Source: Cyanobacteria bacterium SZAS LIN-3 | GTDB taxonomy: Bacteria > Cyanobacteriota > Vampirovibrionia > Obscuribacterales > Obscuribacteraceae | NCBI GenBank assembly: GCA_018266215.1 | Contig: JAFEAV010000009.1 | Span: forward strand, 60,791-124,790 | Reading direction: 5' to 3' | Length of the DNA stretch: 64,000 nucleotides | In this document: piece by piece, positions 7,937-17,500 of the stretch | How positions within the stretch are numbered: position 1 is the first letter of the stretch | Layout of the letters: each line of letters starts with the position of its first letter | Notes under the pieces: generated by a model | The model's database searches: none | What the model was told of the DNA's origin: nothing | What the model saw: the letters and a program-made list of their open reading frames with translations, nothing else | Position numbers and translations under genes: made by a program

Positions 7937-9103
7937 TCAGTTTGTCGCTGCGTTTACCAGAGACCTTGCCAACCCTTCACTGACGACAGCCTCAAACGGC
8001 TCAACTTTCACGATGTCGTATTGTGCTCCATCCTCTGAGACCAACCGATTGTCCAATTGTTCCAACACTCGGGCACCATCTCCTTCATTTCCGATTTGCA
8101 AAAACTGAATGGATATTTCGCGTGGATTGCTCATCCGCTGGGTGCTTTCGCAGATTGCCCGGATCACGCCTTCCTTATCACTGGGCTCGCCGTCAGTTAT
8201 AACTTCTATTAATAGAGGCCTTGTAGCAACATGGTTGGCGACGTTGCTGTCGCGGCGAGCGAAATAGGTGGAGAGGATTTCCTCAAGCGGTTTGGATAAA
8301 TAGGTACCGCCGTCGGGATAGTTGTTTTGAAAAATGGCGGGCACGGCGGCAAAATTGACGTTGTTAAACATTCTGTAGCCGGAAGAAAACAGAGCAACGG
8401 TGATGCCATTGCGAAAAGCGGAACTGGCCTGGTTGGTGAGATTGAGCATTTGCTCGCGGCAGAAGTCCCAGCGACTCAGCCCACCCGGGCAGTCCTGCTG
8501 TTGCATCGAGCCGGAGCGGTCAATAATGACAGCGACGTCATAGTTTGCAAGCAGGGAAATCTCATTGCGATTGAGAGGTCTGGCAAAATTCAAGAGTCGG
8601 CTGGCATTGCCGGTCATGCCACCACCAGTAGCGGCACCACTCAAAACAGTATTGCCGGACATTGGGCGAGTCGCATTGACAAATTGATTGAAGCCATGCA
8701 GGACAGAGCTGCCCACGCTGAGGGCCTTGCCAAAATCAAACTCGGCTCCGGCTTGCTGGGGCGGTGGTGATTCCTGCTGTAGCTGCGGCGGTGCAGCCTG
8801 TCTCACCGGGGCGGTGATGGCAACCGGTGATGAAGAAAAGCTGGACATGGCGTCGCTTGAGAAAAGCGAATCGCCGACCGCCTGGCCCCGCGTCATGCGC
8901 ATGCCGCTGCTGCTTCCATTACTTGTGCTCTGGGTTACAGAGCCGTTCAAGGCAGCGCGCGGCGCTGGCGCCGGAGCGGGGCCAAAATAACTGGTGTTTG
9001 TGGATTGTGCAAAAGCAAAAGTAGGGATTAGCACACCAGTCACGGCGGCGAGGGTAAGGGTCTTGAGGAGCAGGTTTGTCCTTTCTAGAGCTATCGAATT
9101 CAT
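7937..9103 (-). CDS. Secreted von Willebrand factor A domain protein
   Basis: A 388-residue exported protein. The signal peptide is LLLKTLTLAAVTGVLIPTFAFAQ (given in part), followed by a long Ser/Pro/Gln-rich low-complexity region to about residue 180. The C-terminal half is a vWA domain. The metal-ion-dependent adhesion site is visible as DRSGS (about residue 195), a Thr-containing segment (PDGGTYLS) and TDGEPSD (about residue 301). These residues usually bind Mg2+ and contact a protein partner. The start ATG has GGAG upstream. The gene is divergent from a second secreted protein. Likely role: surface or periplasmic protein-protein interaction; the partner is unknown. Confidence 0.85.
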   Translation of the reverse strand: MNSIALERTNLLLKTLTLAAVTGVLIPTFAFAQSTNTSYFGPAPAPAPRAALNGSVTQSTSNGSSSGMRMTRGQAVGDSLFSSDAMSSFSSSPVAITAPVRQAAPPQLQQESPPPQQAGAEFDFGKALSVGSSVLHGFNQFVNATRPMSGNTVLSGAATGGGMTGNASRLLNFARPLNRNEISLLANYDVAVIIDRSGSMQQQDCPGGLSRWDFCREQMLNLTNQASSAFRNGITVALFSSGYRMFNNVNFAAVPAIFQNNYPDGGTYLSKPLEEILSTYFARRDSNVANHVATRPLLIEVITDGEPSDKEGVIRAICESTQRMSNPREISIQFLQIGNEGDGARVLEQLDNRLVSEDGAQYDIVKVEPFEAVVSEGLARSLVNAATN

Positions 9104-9247
9104 TGATTGAAAGCTCCTTGACCCTCATCCGACATGGATGTGTTGACGATGGGCGGGGGGACATGTTCCCGCTGCAAAAACCGACTTTGACACCCCAAAA
9201 GCGGCCTTGCCAAGTGGTCATTAATCGCTTCCCCTGGGAGATTCGGC

Positions 9248-9264
9248 GGTTTTATGGTAAAACC
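9248..9264 (+). other. Inverted repeat upstream of secreted-protein gene
   Basis: GGTTTTA-TGG-TAAAACC is a perfect 7-bp inverted repeat 27 bases before the GTG start at 9291, in the divergent intergenic region 9104-9290. It could be an operator or a 5'-UTR hairpin. I see no other clear signal in this gap. Confidence 0.35.
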
Positions 9265-9290
9265 AGTTTGTCAATATAAGAGGTAGTTCC

Positions 9291-9923
9291 GTGATTTTGC
9301 GTCGAGTTTTTAGCGCCGGCACACTCAGCCTGCTCAGTCTGGCCGTTTCGAGTCTCTGCCCGGCCTTTGCCCAGGGTGCTCAGACCGCCGCTCCCCAGGG
9401 CCAGGCACCCGGCCAGAATCAACAACAGCCTATCTCCAACAGCGCCGCAGTCGAAGCCACGGACGGCCGTTATGTGCCGGCCAACGGCACAATCGACGGC
9501 TCCAGCATCAAGCAATTTCTCAACTCCGGCCCGGAAATCAACGCCACACAGATGGAAGAGGCGAGCATCCCCGCCGACAATCTCATGCAAATGCCGGCAT
9601 ATGTAGACAATAAAGCCGATGCCCGCGCCCAGAAAGAAGCAGCGGCCGAGGCCCAGGGTCAGGGTCAAAGTCAAGCAACCAGCGGCAGCCAGGGTCACAA
9701 GAAGAAAAAGCAAAAGCAGCGGACGTTCTTCAGCACACTGACGCAACCGATGGTGAGCACCCTCAATTTCCTCGGCTTTCCAGTCGGCCTCAATGATGAC
9801 GTCGGCATCGATGCATCGCTCTCAAGCGATCTGCCCGAGAGCGTGCGCAAGCGTGACGGCGCCTACAATCCCAACGTAGCACCGAGCGTCGAAGCCACAA
9901 CCAACAAGTATTTCGGCCAGTAA
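9291..9923 (+). CDS. Secreted hypothetical protein, Gln/Ala-rich
   Basis: A 210-residue protein from GTG 9291 with AGAGG upstream. The signal peptide (VFSAGTLSLLSLAVSSLCPAFAQ in essence) is clear. The mature chain is Gln/Ala/Pro-rich at first, then has a segment with repeated Asn/Ala/Met and a basic patch HKKKKQKQR near residue 142. After that comes a short hydrophobic stretch (STLNFLGFPVGLNDD) and a polar C-terminus. No domain is recognised. It is convergent with the beta-propeller gene (5-base gap) and divergent from the vWA gene, so it stands alone. Confidence 0.7.
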   Translation: MILRRVFSAGTLSLLSLAVSSLCPAFAQGAQTAAPQGQAPGQNQQQPISNSAAVEATDGRYVPANGTIDGSSIKQFLNSGPEINATQMEEASIPADNLMQMPAYVDNKADARAQKEAAAEAQGQGQSQATSGSQGHKKKKQKQRTFFSTLTQPMVSTLNFLGFPVGLNDDVGIDASLSSDLPESVRKRDGAYNPNVAPSVEATTNKYFGQ

Positions 9924-9928
9924 GCGGG

Positions 9929-11155
9929 CTACTGTAAATTGACCGGCTGGGCGTCGACTTTGACGCGGAAGAGGCCATAGGGCTTCTGGCGCATGTCGTT
10001 ACCGTCATGAAAAATTGCCTGACGGTGCAGCTGATTGCTGGTGAAATAGAGATAGCCGTCCGATGCCAGAGAGAGCGTATCGGGCCAGAGCAGGCGAGGA
10101 TCGCAGACGATGGTTTCCTGGCTGCCGTTCATGGAGATGCGGCGCACCGCGTTGTGCTCGTAATCGGTCGAGTAGACACGACCAAGTGAATCGCTTTCCA
10201 GTCCGTCGGACGCTCCTTTTTCAATCACTTCACAGACAGTGGCAGCCACTTCCTGGTCTGAGAGTTTTTCATTGCAAAGGGCATCGATACTGACGCTATA
10301 GAGCTTGCGACTGGAGAGCGGGCAATAATACAGGCGCTGTCCATCGGCACCAATGGCGATACCATCAGCTCCGACCTTGAGCGATTGTAGTTCACCTTTG
10401 GCGTTGGTGAAAACTATAGGCTGTCCTTCAACGACAGGCACAAAGCCAGGTACAGGGCGGGTTGAAACATGATCGTTCAAGCGTCTCCAGCTCTTTTTCC
10501 TGGCCAGGTCGACGACGATGATGCCGTTCGGTCCGGCTGAGGATGAGTCTGTAATGAAGGCCATACCGGCGCGGCCGCGGGAAAGGTCAAAGCGTACATC
10601 GTTTAAATAGGTCGTGGGCAGCGCCACATCAGCTGGGAATTCTATCTTCTCGCGCACCCGGTTTGTAGCAAGGTCCACACAGAGCATCTTGGGCGCACCG
10701 GGGATGGTGGGCTGCATTTTGATGCTGCCCGTGTCCAACATCCACAGTCTGTTTTTGGGGTCGATGACCACACTCTGCACCGATACTAGATGCTCTTTAA
10801 CGTGGTCGAGGTCGAGAGTATTTATCTCTTGATTGGGATAGGCGACGGTTTTGCCCTTGATGACCTCGCCTACCGTGTACTCGACGGCATCGCCCCAGCG
10901 CGGGAAATTGACGAAAATGCGCCCTTCTTTTGAGACGGTGACACCGGTGGGCATCGGGCCGCTGAACGTTGCCACCAGTTCGGGCTTGCCGATAGCGCGC
11001 TGGCTGGGCATGGGGTCAATCGTCGTCTCGTTGACAAGGATAGGAGTCTTGGCCACGGCGGTTACATCTGCCTCCGCGTCAGCAGCCCGGCTGCTTGATT
11101 GGGAAAAAGCAAGCGCCAGGGCGGCGCAAACGGTCAAAAGCAAAAGACGGGGCAT
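9929..11155 (-). CDS. Secreted yellow/major royal jelly-type beta-propeller protein
   Basis: A 408-residue exported protein with signal peptide LLLLTVCAALALAFSQ. The mature part matches the yellow/MRJP family: an early segment GPMPTGVTVSKEGRIFVNFP, the signature VQSVVIDPKNRLWMLDTG, YLNDVRFD, a Ser/Gly turn with IIVVDL, ADGQRLYYCPLSSRKLYSV, a DGLESDSLGRVYSTDYEHNA-like blade (given in part), and a final W-P-D-T blade. Members are six-bladed beta-propellers; insect relatives include dopachrome-conversion proteins, and bacterial ones are largely uncharacterised. The start ATG has AAGGA upstream. Substrate here is unknown. Confidence 0.85.
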   Translation of the reverse strand: MPRLLLLTVCAALALAFSQSSSRAADAEADVTAVAKTPILVNETTIDPMPSQRAIGKPELVATFSGPMPTGVTVSKEGRIFVNFPRWGDAVEYTVGEVIKGKTVAYPNQEINTLDLDHVKEHLVSVQSVVIDPKNRLWMLDTGSIKMQPTIPGAPKMLCVDLATNRVREKIEFPADVALPTTYLNDVRFDLSRGRAGMAFITDSSSAGPNGIIVVDLARKKSWRRLNDHVSTRPVPGFVPVVEGQPIVFTNAKGELQSLKVGADGIAIGADGQRLYYCPLSSRKLYSVSIDALCNEKLSDQEVAATVCEVIEKGASDGLESDSLGRVYSTDYEHNAVRRISMNGSQETIVCDPRLLWPDTLSLASDGYLYFTSNQLHRQAIFHDGNDMRQKPYGLFRVKVDAQPVNLQ

Positions 11156-11273
11156 GACAATCCTTATATAGGCTTACAGTAAACGAGCTGATCATATATA
11201 TTTGCAGCGACACTAGTATGAAGCTCTTTGTGAAGAACCGGCTATCCCCGGCGCATTTTTATTTGACTGCGAC

Positions 11274-11288
11274 TAGACGACCGGTCTA
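11274..11288 (+). promoter_or_regulatory. TetR-type operator palindrome overlapping promoter
   Basis: TAGAC-GACCG-GTCTA is a 5-bp-arm inverted repeat resembling TAGACC/GGTCTA operators used by NemR-like TetR regulators in front of Old Yellow Enzyme genes. A -10-like TATACT lies at 11300-11305, so a bound repressor would cover the promoter. No TetR gene is visible in this window. That a TetR protein binds here is inference. Confidence 0.5.
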
Positions 11289-11331
11289 ATATTGACAAGT
11301 ATACTTTATGGCAATCGCGAGGCAACCATCC

Positions 11332-12489
11332 ATGACACAAGCGCAATCGACCCAGGACCAGAACAGCGCCGAATCGGCGACGAACAAATCGACTGCCCCG
11401 AATCTTTTTAGCCCGCTGACGATCAAAAGTATTACTCTGCGCAATCGCATCGGCGTCTCGCCTATGTGCCAGTATCATTCGGTCGACGGCTTTGCCGAAG
11501 ACTGGCATCTGGTGCATCTCGGCTCGCGCGCTGTCGGCGGCGCCGGTCTTGTCTGCGTCGAGGCCTCGGCGGTCGAGCCGCGCGGTCGCATCTGCCCGGA
11601 CGACCTGGGCATCTACAAAGACGAGCACATCACCATGCTCAAAAAAATCACCGGTTTCATTGAACAACACGGGGCTGTCCCGGCCATTCAAATAGCCCAT
11701 GCCGGGCGCAAGGGTTCGACAAAAAATCCCTGGCGCGGCGGCAACAGACACCAGAAGCAGGACGTGCCCGACTCCGAAGGTGGCTATGACATAGTGGCAC
11801 CGTCCGCGGTGGCTTTCAATGAAGGCTCAAGAGTTCCCCATGAGCTGACCATTGATGAAATCAAAGAGATTCAGCTGAAATTCAGGGACGCGGCCATCCG
11901 TGCTCAAAAAGCCGGCTTTAAATGGCTGGAGATACACGGCGCCCACGGCTATTTGATCCACTCCTTCTATTCACCCCTGGCAAATTTCAGAAAAGACGAA
12001 TACGGCGGCAGTTTCGAAAATCGCATCCGCTTCTTTGTCGAAGTAGTTGACCAGGTACGCGCCGTCTGGCCCCAGGATCTGCCGCTTGCCGCGCGCTTCT
12101 CGACTACGGACTGGGTTGAGGGCGGCTGGACCGTGGACGACTCGGTCAAACTGGCAAAAATCCTCAAAGAACACGGCGTCGATCTTATTGACTGCAGCAG
12201 CGGCAACATCCGCTCCGGCGATCGCTACCAGATGGGCCCGGGATATCAGGTGCCGCTGGCGCAAAAAGTGCGCGCGGAGGCAAACATAGCAACGGCCGCG
12301 GTGGGAATGATAACCGAACCGCACCAGGCTAATGAAATTATCGCCAGCGGCAAGGCAGACATGGTCTTGCTTGCCCGTGAATTTATGCGTGACGCATACT
12401 GGCCCTATCATGCAGCGCAGGCCCTGGCCGGTGAACTGGGTGTTGAGCCCAAGACCGTCCTGCCGCCCAACTACACATACGCAATTTAG
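11332..12489 (+). CDS. NADH:flavin oxidoreductase, Old Yellow Enzyme family (YqjM-like)
   Basis: An FMN-dependent ene-reductase of about 385 residues. An ATG at 11308 is in frame, but the -10-like box at 11300-11305 would put the transcript start near 11312. I therefore prefer ATG 11332 with GAGG 9 bases upstream. Family motifs are NRIGVSPMCQYHSVDG (FMN and substrate cap), IQIAHAGRKGS, the catalytic segment WLEIHGAHGYLIHSF, SPLANFRKDEYGGS and the phosphate-binding ARFSTTDW...SSGNI region. It probably reduces activated alkenes, quinones or nitro compounds with NAD(P)H. It heads an operon with a quinone-oxidoreductase-like gene (12 bases apart) and a DUF4239 gene. Confidence 0.92.
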   Translation: MTQAQSTQDQNSAESATNKSTAPNLFSPLTIKSITLRNRIGVSPMCQYHSVDGFAEDWHLVHLGSRAVGGAGLVCVEASAVEPRGRICPDDLGIYKDEHITMLKKITGFIEQHGAVPAIQIAHAGRKGSTKNPWRGGNRHQKQDVPDSEGGYDIVAPSAVAFNEGSRVPHELTIDEIKEIQLKFRDAAIRAQKAGFKWLEIHGAHGYLIHSFYSPLANFRKDEYGGSFENRIRFFVEVVDQVRAVWPQDLPLAARFSTTDWVEGGWTVDDSVKLAKILKEHGVDLIDCSSGNIRSGDRYQMGPGYQVPLAQKVRAEANIATAAVGMITEPHQANEIIASGKADMVLLAREFMRDAYWPYHAAQALAGELGVEPKTVLPPNYTYAI

Positions 12490-12501
12490 AGAGGAGAAAA
12501 A

Positions 12502-13530
12502 ATGCCTGAGACAGCAACCAAAACTTTCACCGCTTATCAGCTGACAAAAGTTGGCGGCAAAGACTACGCCCCTGTTGAGAAGTCGCTTGAGCGGCCGCAT
12601 CCCCATCAGGTCGTGATCAAGATGCACGCGGCTTCCCTCAACTTTCGCGACCTGCTTGTCTGCCGCGGCCTCTACGGCAAAGTGCCACTGCCTCTGGTGC
12701 CTCTATCAGACGGCGCCGGCGAAGTTGTAGAAGTCGGCGATCGCGTGCGCAAATTCAAAGTCGGTGACCGGGTCATGGCCACATTTATGCCGGCCTGGCT
12801 CAGCGGCGCTCCCACTGCCGATATCGGCAAATCGGCGCTTGGTGGTTTCACCGATGGTGTTTTGCAAGAATATGCCACTTTTCCCGAATCAGCTCTTGTG
12901 CGCGTGCCCGACTATTTGAACTATGAAGAAGCCGCGACGCTGCCCTGTGCAGCGGTGACCGTCTGGAATGCCATGTTTGAAGGCTACGACTTCAAGCCCG
13001 GTCAAACTGTACTGACTCTGGGTACCGGCGGAGTTTCGATATTCGCTCTGCAACTGGCGAAGGCCGCGGGTGCTCGCGTTATCGCCACCTCCTCCAGCGA
13101 TGACAAGATAGCCAAGTTGAAAAAGCTCGGTGCGGACCACACCATCAACTACAAAACTACTCCCAACTGGGACGAAGCGGTGATGGAAATGACCGGCGGC
13201 AAAGGCGTGGATCTGGTCATTGAAGTCGGCGGAGCCGGCACAATCGATCGTTCGGTCAAGTCGGCAAAAGTCGGCGGTCACGTGGCACTGATAGGCGTAC
13301 TTTCACAGCCGGAAACGCCCTTCAACGTAATCAACGTGTTGATGAAGAGCGTTGCCGTCCAGGGCGTGTTCGTAGGTTCGCGCGAGATGTTCGAGGACAT
13401 GAATAAGGCCCTCGAACTGCACAAAATCAAACCACTTGTAGACAAGGTGTTCCAAGCCTCGGAGATTGTCCAGGCGCTGGAGTATATGGAAAGCGGCAAG
13501 CACTTCGGTAAAATAGTACTGAAATTCTAA
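12502..13530 (+). CDS. Zinc-independent NAD(P)H quinone oxidoreductase-like MDR protein
   Basis: A 342-residue medium-chain dehydrogenase/reductase preceded by a strong GAGAGGAG ribosome site. The N-terminal GroES-like domain (MHAASLNFRDLLVCRGLYG, DGAGEVVEVGDRV) lacks the GHE zinc-ligand motif and the structural-zinc Cys cluster, so it belongs with the quinone oxidoreductase side of the superfamily. The Rossmann region has LGTGGVSIFALQLAKAAGA and the conserved KLGADHTINY. The last residues (SGKHFGKIVLKF) are the usual family ending. It is 12 bases from the Old Yellow Enzyme gene, suggesting a joint role in reducing quinones or other electrophiles. Confidence 0.9.
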   Translation: MPETATKTFTAYQLTKVGGKDYAPVEKSLERPHPHQVVIKMHAASLNFRDLLVCRGLYGKVPLPLVPLSDGAGEVVEVGDRVRKFKVGDRVMATFMPAWLSGAPTADIGKSALGGFTDGVLQEYATFPESALVRVPDYLNYEEAATLPCAAVTVWNAMFEGYDFKPGQTVLTLGTGGVSIFALQLAKAAGARVIATSSSDDKIAKLKKLGADHTINYKTTPNWDEAVMEMTGGKGVDLVIEVGGAGTIDRSVKSAKVGGHVALIGVLSQPETPFNVINVLMKSVAVQGVFVGSREMFEDMNKALELHKIKPLVDKVFQASEIVQALEYMESGKHFGKIVLKF

Positions 13531-13546
13531 GAGGCGCGATTTTCCA

Positions 13547-14521
13547 ATGACAGGCATACCCGTTGTAATACTGCTGAGCCTGGGCGCAGCGGTGGTGGCC
13601 ATGGTGGCCTTTGTCGCGGTACGGAAACTGAGCAAGCCGATCAATATTGACGAGCATCAAACCTTCATCGATGCCATGTTCAATATTGTCGGCACGCTTG
13701 TTTCCATTTTGCTCGGCCTACTGGTAGCCTCGGCACTGGACAACTACCAGAGCCTCGAGCAAACAATCGACCTGGAGGCCAATGCCGCATCCGAGATATT
13801 CCGACTCTCGCGCGGCCTGCCCTCTGATGTCCACGACAGAGTGCAGATACTCTGCCAGAAATATTGCCAGGATGTAGTCGACAAAGAATGGCCGGAAATG
13901 GCGCGGGGCAAAATCAGCACCGATGTTTTCGTCACTTATGCCAAACTGACCGAAACCATAGTCAAATTCAAACCGCACGATGACGGCGAGACAAATGTCC
14001 AGGCCAGTCTGCTGCAATCGGTGCAAAATCTTGGCGACTGCCGTCGCACCCGCATACTCGCTCTGACCAATACCAAAAATCAGGTCTTGCTGCCGCTCCT
14101 GGTTATCTGTGCAGTCACGGTTATGCTTTTCACCTTCCTCTATGTGAAACATGTATCTCCGCTGCAAGCTGTCCTGATCGGTTGTGTCGCCACAGTACTG
14201 GGCGGCAATATCAGCGTTGTCTTTCTACTCAGTCGACCCTTCGAAGGCGACTGGAAGCTCAAACCAAGAGGCTTTGAGCTGAACATCAAGACCCTGCATG
14301 AGGTCTACAAATCCGGTCTTATAGCGCCGCCACCAGGCACCGTATACAATACCGAAACGCAAAGACTGGAATTTGACCAGGCCGAAGCCGTGCCGAGCAA
14401 AGCTCCGACTACAACCCTTGATTCCAATCCCAGCATTTATTCCAGCCCGATGCCGGCGAAGGCGATTGAGCCCGTCGCACCGAGCGCAAGCAAAGCTCCT
14501 GCTAGCGGGCAGAAGCCGTAA
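13547..14521 (+). CDS. DUF4239-like membrane protein
   Basis: A 324-residue protein with two N-terminal helices (VVILLSLGAAVVAMVAFVAV; MFNIVGTLVSILLGLLVASAL), a soluble helical stretch with EANAASEIFRLSRGLP, then two helices (LLPLLVICAVTVMLFTFLYV; AVLIGCVATVLGGNISVVFLL). This 2+2 pattern and the EANAASEIF segment are typical of the bestrophin-like DUF4239 family, whose function is unknown. The C-terminal 90 residues are Pro/Ala/Ser-rich and probably disordered. It closes the operon (16-base gap) and its tail overlaps the convergent exoprotein gene by 20 bases. Confidence 0.75.
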   Translation: MTGIPVVILLSLGAAVVAMVAFVAVRKLSKPINIDEHQTFIDAMFNIVGTLVSILLGLLVASALDNYQSLEQTIDLEANAASEIFRLSRGLPSDVHDRVQILCQKYCQDVVDKEWPEMARGKISTDVFVTYAKLTETIVKFKPHDDGETNVQASLLQSVQNLGDCRRTRILALTNTKNQVLLPLLVICAVTVMLFTFLYVKHVSPLQAVLIGCVATVLGGNISVVFLLSRPFEGDWKLKPRGFELNIKTLHEVYKSGLIAPPPGTVYNTETQRLEFDQAEAVPSKAPTTTLDSNPSIYSSPMPAKAIEPVAPSASKAPASGQKP

Positions 14522-17500
14522 GCTGCGGCTTCAATACCTGCTTGAAGCTTTCGCCGCTGGATTGCAGTTGCAGCAAGATGCTCAGAGTTTTGAGGAAATG
14601 AGTAGCTACTCGGCTGGTTTCCTTATGCTGCGAGAGAATCATTGACTTCAGTGGCTTGACTGCCGCGATAGCCGATTGCATAGCAAACTCTGCTCTGTAA
14701 GCCTTCATGCCCTGGTCAAGCTGCCTTTCGCTGATACGACGGTAGCAGAGAAGCTGCGCCGGATTTACATGCGCAAATGAGCTCGCCTTCTCTGAAGTTA
14801 TGACCACGCTCGTGCCCGGTCGGACAACCATATTGGAGCCGGCGGCTCTGACAACAACCGCATCGCTGCGCACATCGTCCAGATTGTATACCGCCAGACC
14901 ATTCTCCAGAGCCATGACCAGCACCATCGATCCGGCGGCAACAGAAACTTCACCGTGCCGGGTTTTGATCGTCGTGTCTGATTTGGGAATACTGAGAACG
15001 GTTCCACCGGCGAGATAGCCACGCTCCAGTGCTGCACCGCTGGTGCCTTCAACGGCCAGCGCAGCATCTGTGTGCAAAGCAACCGGTATTTCGCCGCCAT
15101 CTATTTCTGTTTCACTGATCCAGTTGTATCCACCGGACCTGTAGCGAGCACTTGCAGACGCTGGAGCAAACTGCTCAACCACACCTTGAAGCGTGCGGCT
15201 CTGGGTGAGAGAGGCCACGTTGAAGGCCGTCAGCGGAGCGATGGCGCTGGACGAAACGAGCGATTGGGCAGGAAGAGACGGAAGCTGGACCGCTGCAGCC
15301 GCGGCAGGCATTACCACCCCGTCGGTATTCACCGTGCTTGTGGCAACCAGGACATGAGCTGCGGGAGCAGTCGGCGGGTCGGCGGTAATCGTCATACCAT
15401 CGAGATTGATCACACCCTTACTGCCGGCCGGAGCGCTGAAAATCAAATTGGCATTTTTGGCAGTCAGTGTTGTGACATTGGCGTTTGTGACGGCACCGGC
15501 CGGTCCGAAGAACACGTTGAATCCGGGTGAGGCTTTGACGTTAACAGTACCGCCGGCAGGAGGCGTGCCGACAATGCCCTTGGACGGGGCACCGACAGCA
15601 ATATTCACATCACCGCCGCCCGGTCCACTGGTGGCGATGTTTGCCGAGGTGAGATTGACCTTGCCATTGATTTTATCGCTGGCTTCGATCAGTATTGTGG
15701 CCTTGGTCTTGGCGCTGGTGGAATTAGCCAATATCTGAGCGCCCTTAGTGACGCTGATACCGCCGCCACCACCAATGATGCTGATGGATCCATTGGATGT
15801 ATCAAGCAGATCGGCAATCATCACGTCATCCTTATTAGAGGCTGATGTGCTCAGAAGCGAAATTTTGGACACCGCTTTGACGGCGCCAAATGTGCTGAGG
15901 GATTGTCCGGCAGTCAAACTGAGCGTGCCAGGCCTCAGCTTGTTACCGACGGTATTGACCAGCATGCCACCAGTCTTAGAAACAGCAGTCACAGATTTGC
16001 CGGCCGAGAGATCGCCGAGGGTCGTAATTGCGCCGCTGCCGGCCGAGAGCGAAATGGTGCCGCCGGCTGATGGAACCGAAAGGTCGTCGGTGGCGATTAT
16101 GCCAATACCTCCGGTCTTAGCTGTGACTGTTTCAGTAATCGAGCCGGTCGCCTGGACAGCATCGGTGGAGACCTGAATCAAGCCGGTCAGGGAAACCTTT
16201 GAGGTGGCCACAGAAAGACCAATTGTGCCGACGGCAACGTGTCCTTTAGCCGCGGTCAGGACGACAGATTTACCGGCGCTGATATCAACGGTTGGATTGG
16301 ATATCGAGATCTGGTCGGTCTTCAGCGATGTACCGGAAGCAACAAGAGAAACCGAGCCTGAGGGAGAGAGCGCAGCCACAGTGCCGCCAAGTGATATCGT
16401 GCCATCAAGACCGGTAGTAGCAGTTGTCTTCATGGATATCGACTTGAGCGCGTGGACAACATTATCGGTGACGATGTTATCTACCGCCGAAAGAGTCACA
16501 GTTGCAGGCGATGTAAACTTCGCGCCGATGGAGCCTATATGAATATCGCCTTTTGAAGTCAGGCTGACTGATTTGCTGGCCTCGATGTCACCCTGCACCA
16601 ATATCGCACTGCTCGCTCCCGTGCCGGCGCCGCTGGCATTGAGGCTCAGTACGCCGGACGTAGTGGAGAAGAGTGACAGATCACCGGTCACGTTTATAGT
16701 GCCCTCTCCGGCAACTTTCGACGTTGTCTTAGCGGTAATGGAGTTTATCGCCAGAACGCTACCATCAATATTGATGCTCTTAAGTGCCGAGAGAGAAACA
16801 CTGGCCGTGACGAAATCACCGATTTCGCCGACGTCTATCAATCCTTTCGAAGCCGTCATCGTCAGCGATTTGCCGGAGGCGATATTTATACCGGAAGAGG
16901 ATACGATATCGCCCTGTGTAGCGGTCAATGTCACTACGCCATTGACGGCCGTCGCGATGATGTCATCGAAGAAGGCGATATCAGTCCCCTTGATATTGAT
17001 GACATTGGATGTACTGATACCGTTTGAGCCAACAGCGCCGCCGGCGGTAATAGTAACTGTTCCAAGACTCAATATGAAGTTGGCATCGATATTACCTTTG
17101 GCCGTGAGAGTGACTGATTTACCGCCCTGGAAAAGTGCGCCGGTGCCGTCGATACCTCCGCTGGCCGAGAGTGTCACAACGCCGCCGGCGGCGTTGACGG
17201 CTGTGGCCTCGTCGAGAACAGTGATGTCGCCTTCTCCGGCAGCAGTAGATGTAGTTTTGAGCGATACAGAATTGATAGCATCGGCGTCAAATACCGAGAT
17301 GCTATTCAATGCATTCATTGTAATGGAGCTGGTTTGAGAATTGTCACCGACCACATCTACATCAATCAAACCTTTGGACGCCGTCAGCGAAATGACGCCG
17401 CCGAAAATGTTTGTACCAACATCGGAATGCAAGTCGCCGGTGGTGGCGGTCAGATTTACCTTTGAGTCAAAGGCGAAAGCATTGACATCACTCTGCAAAT

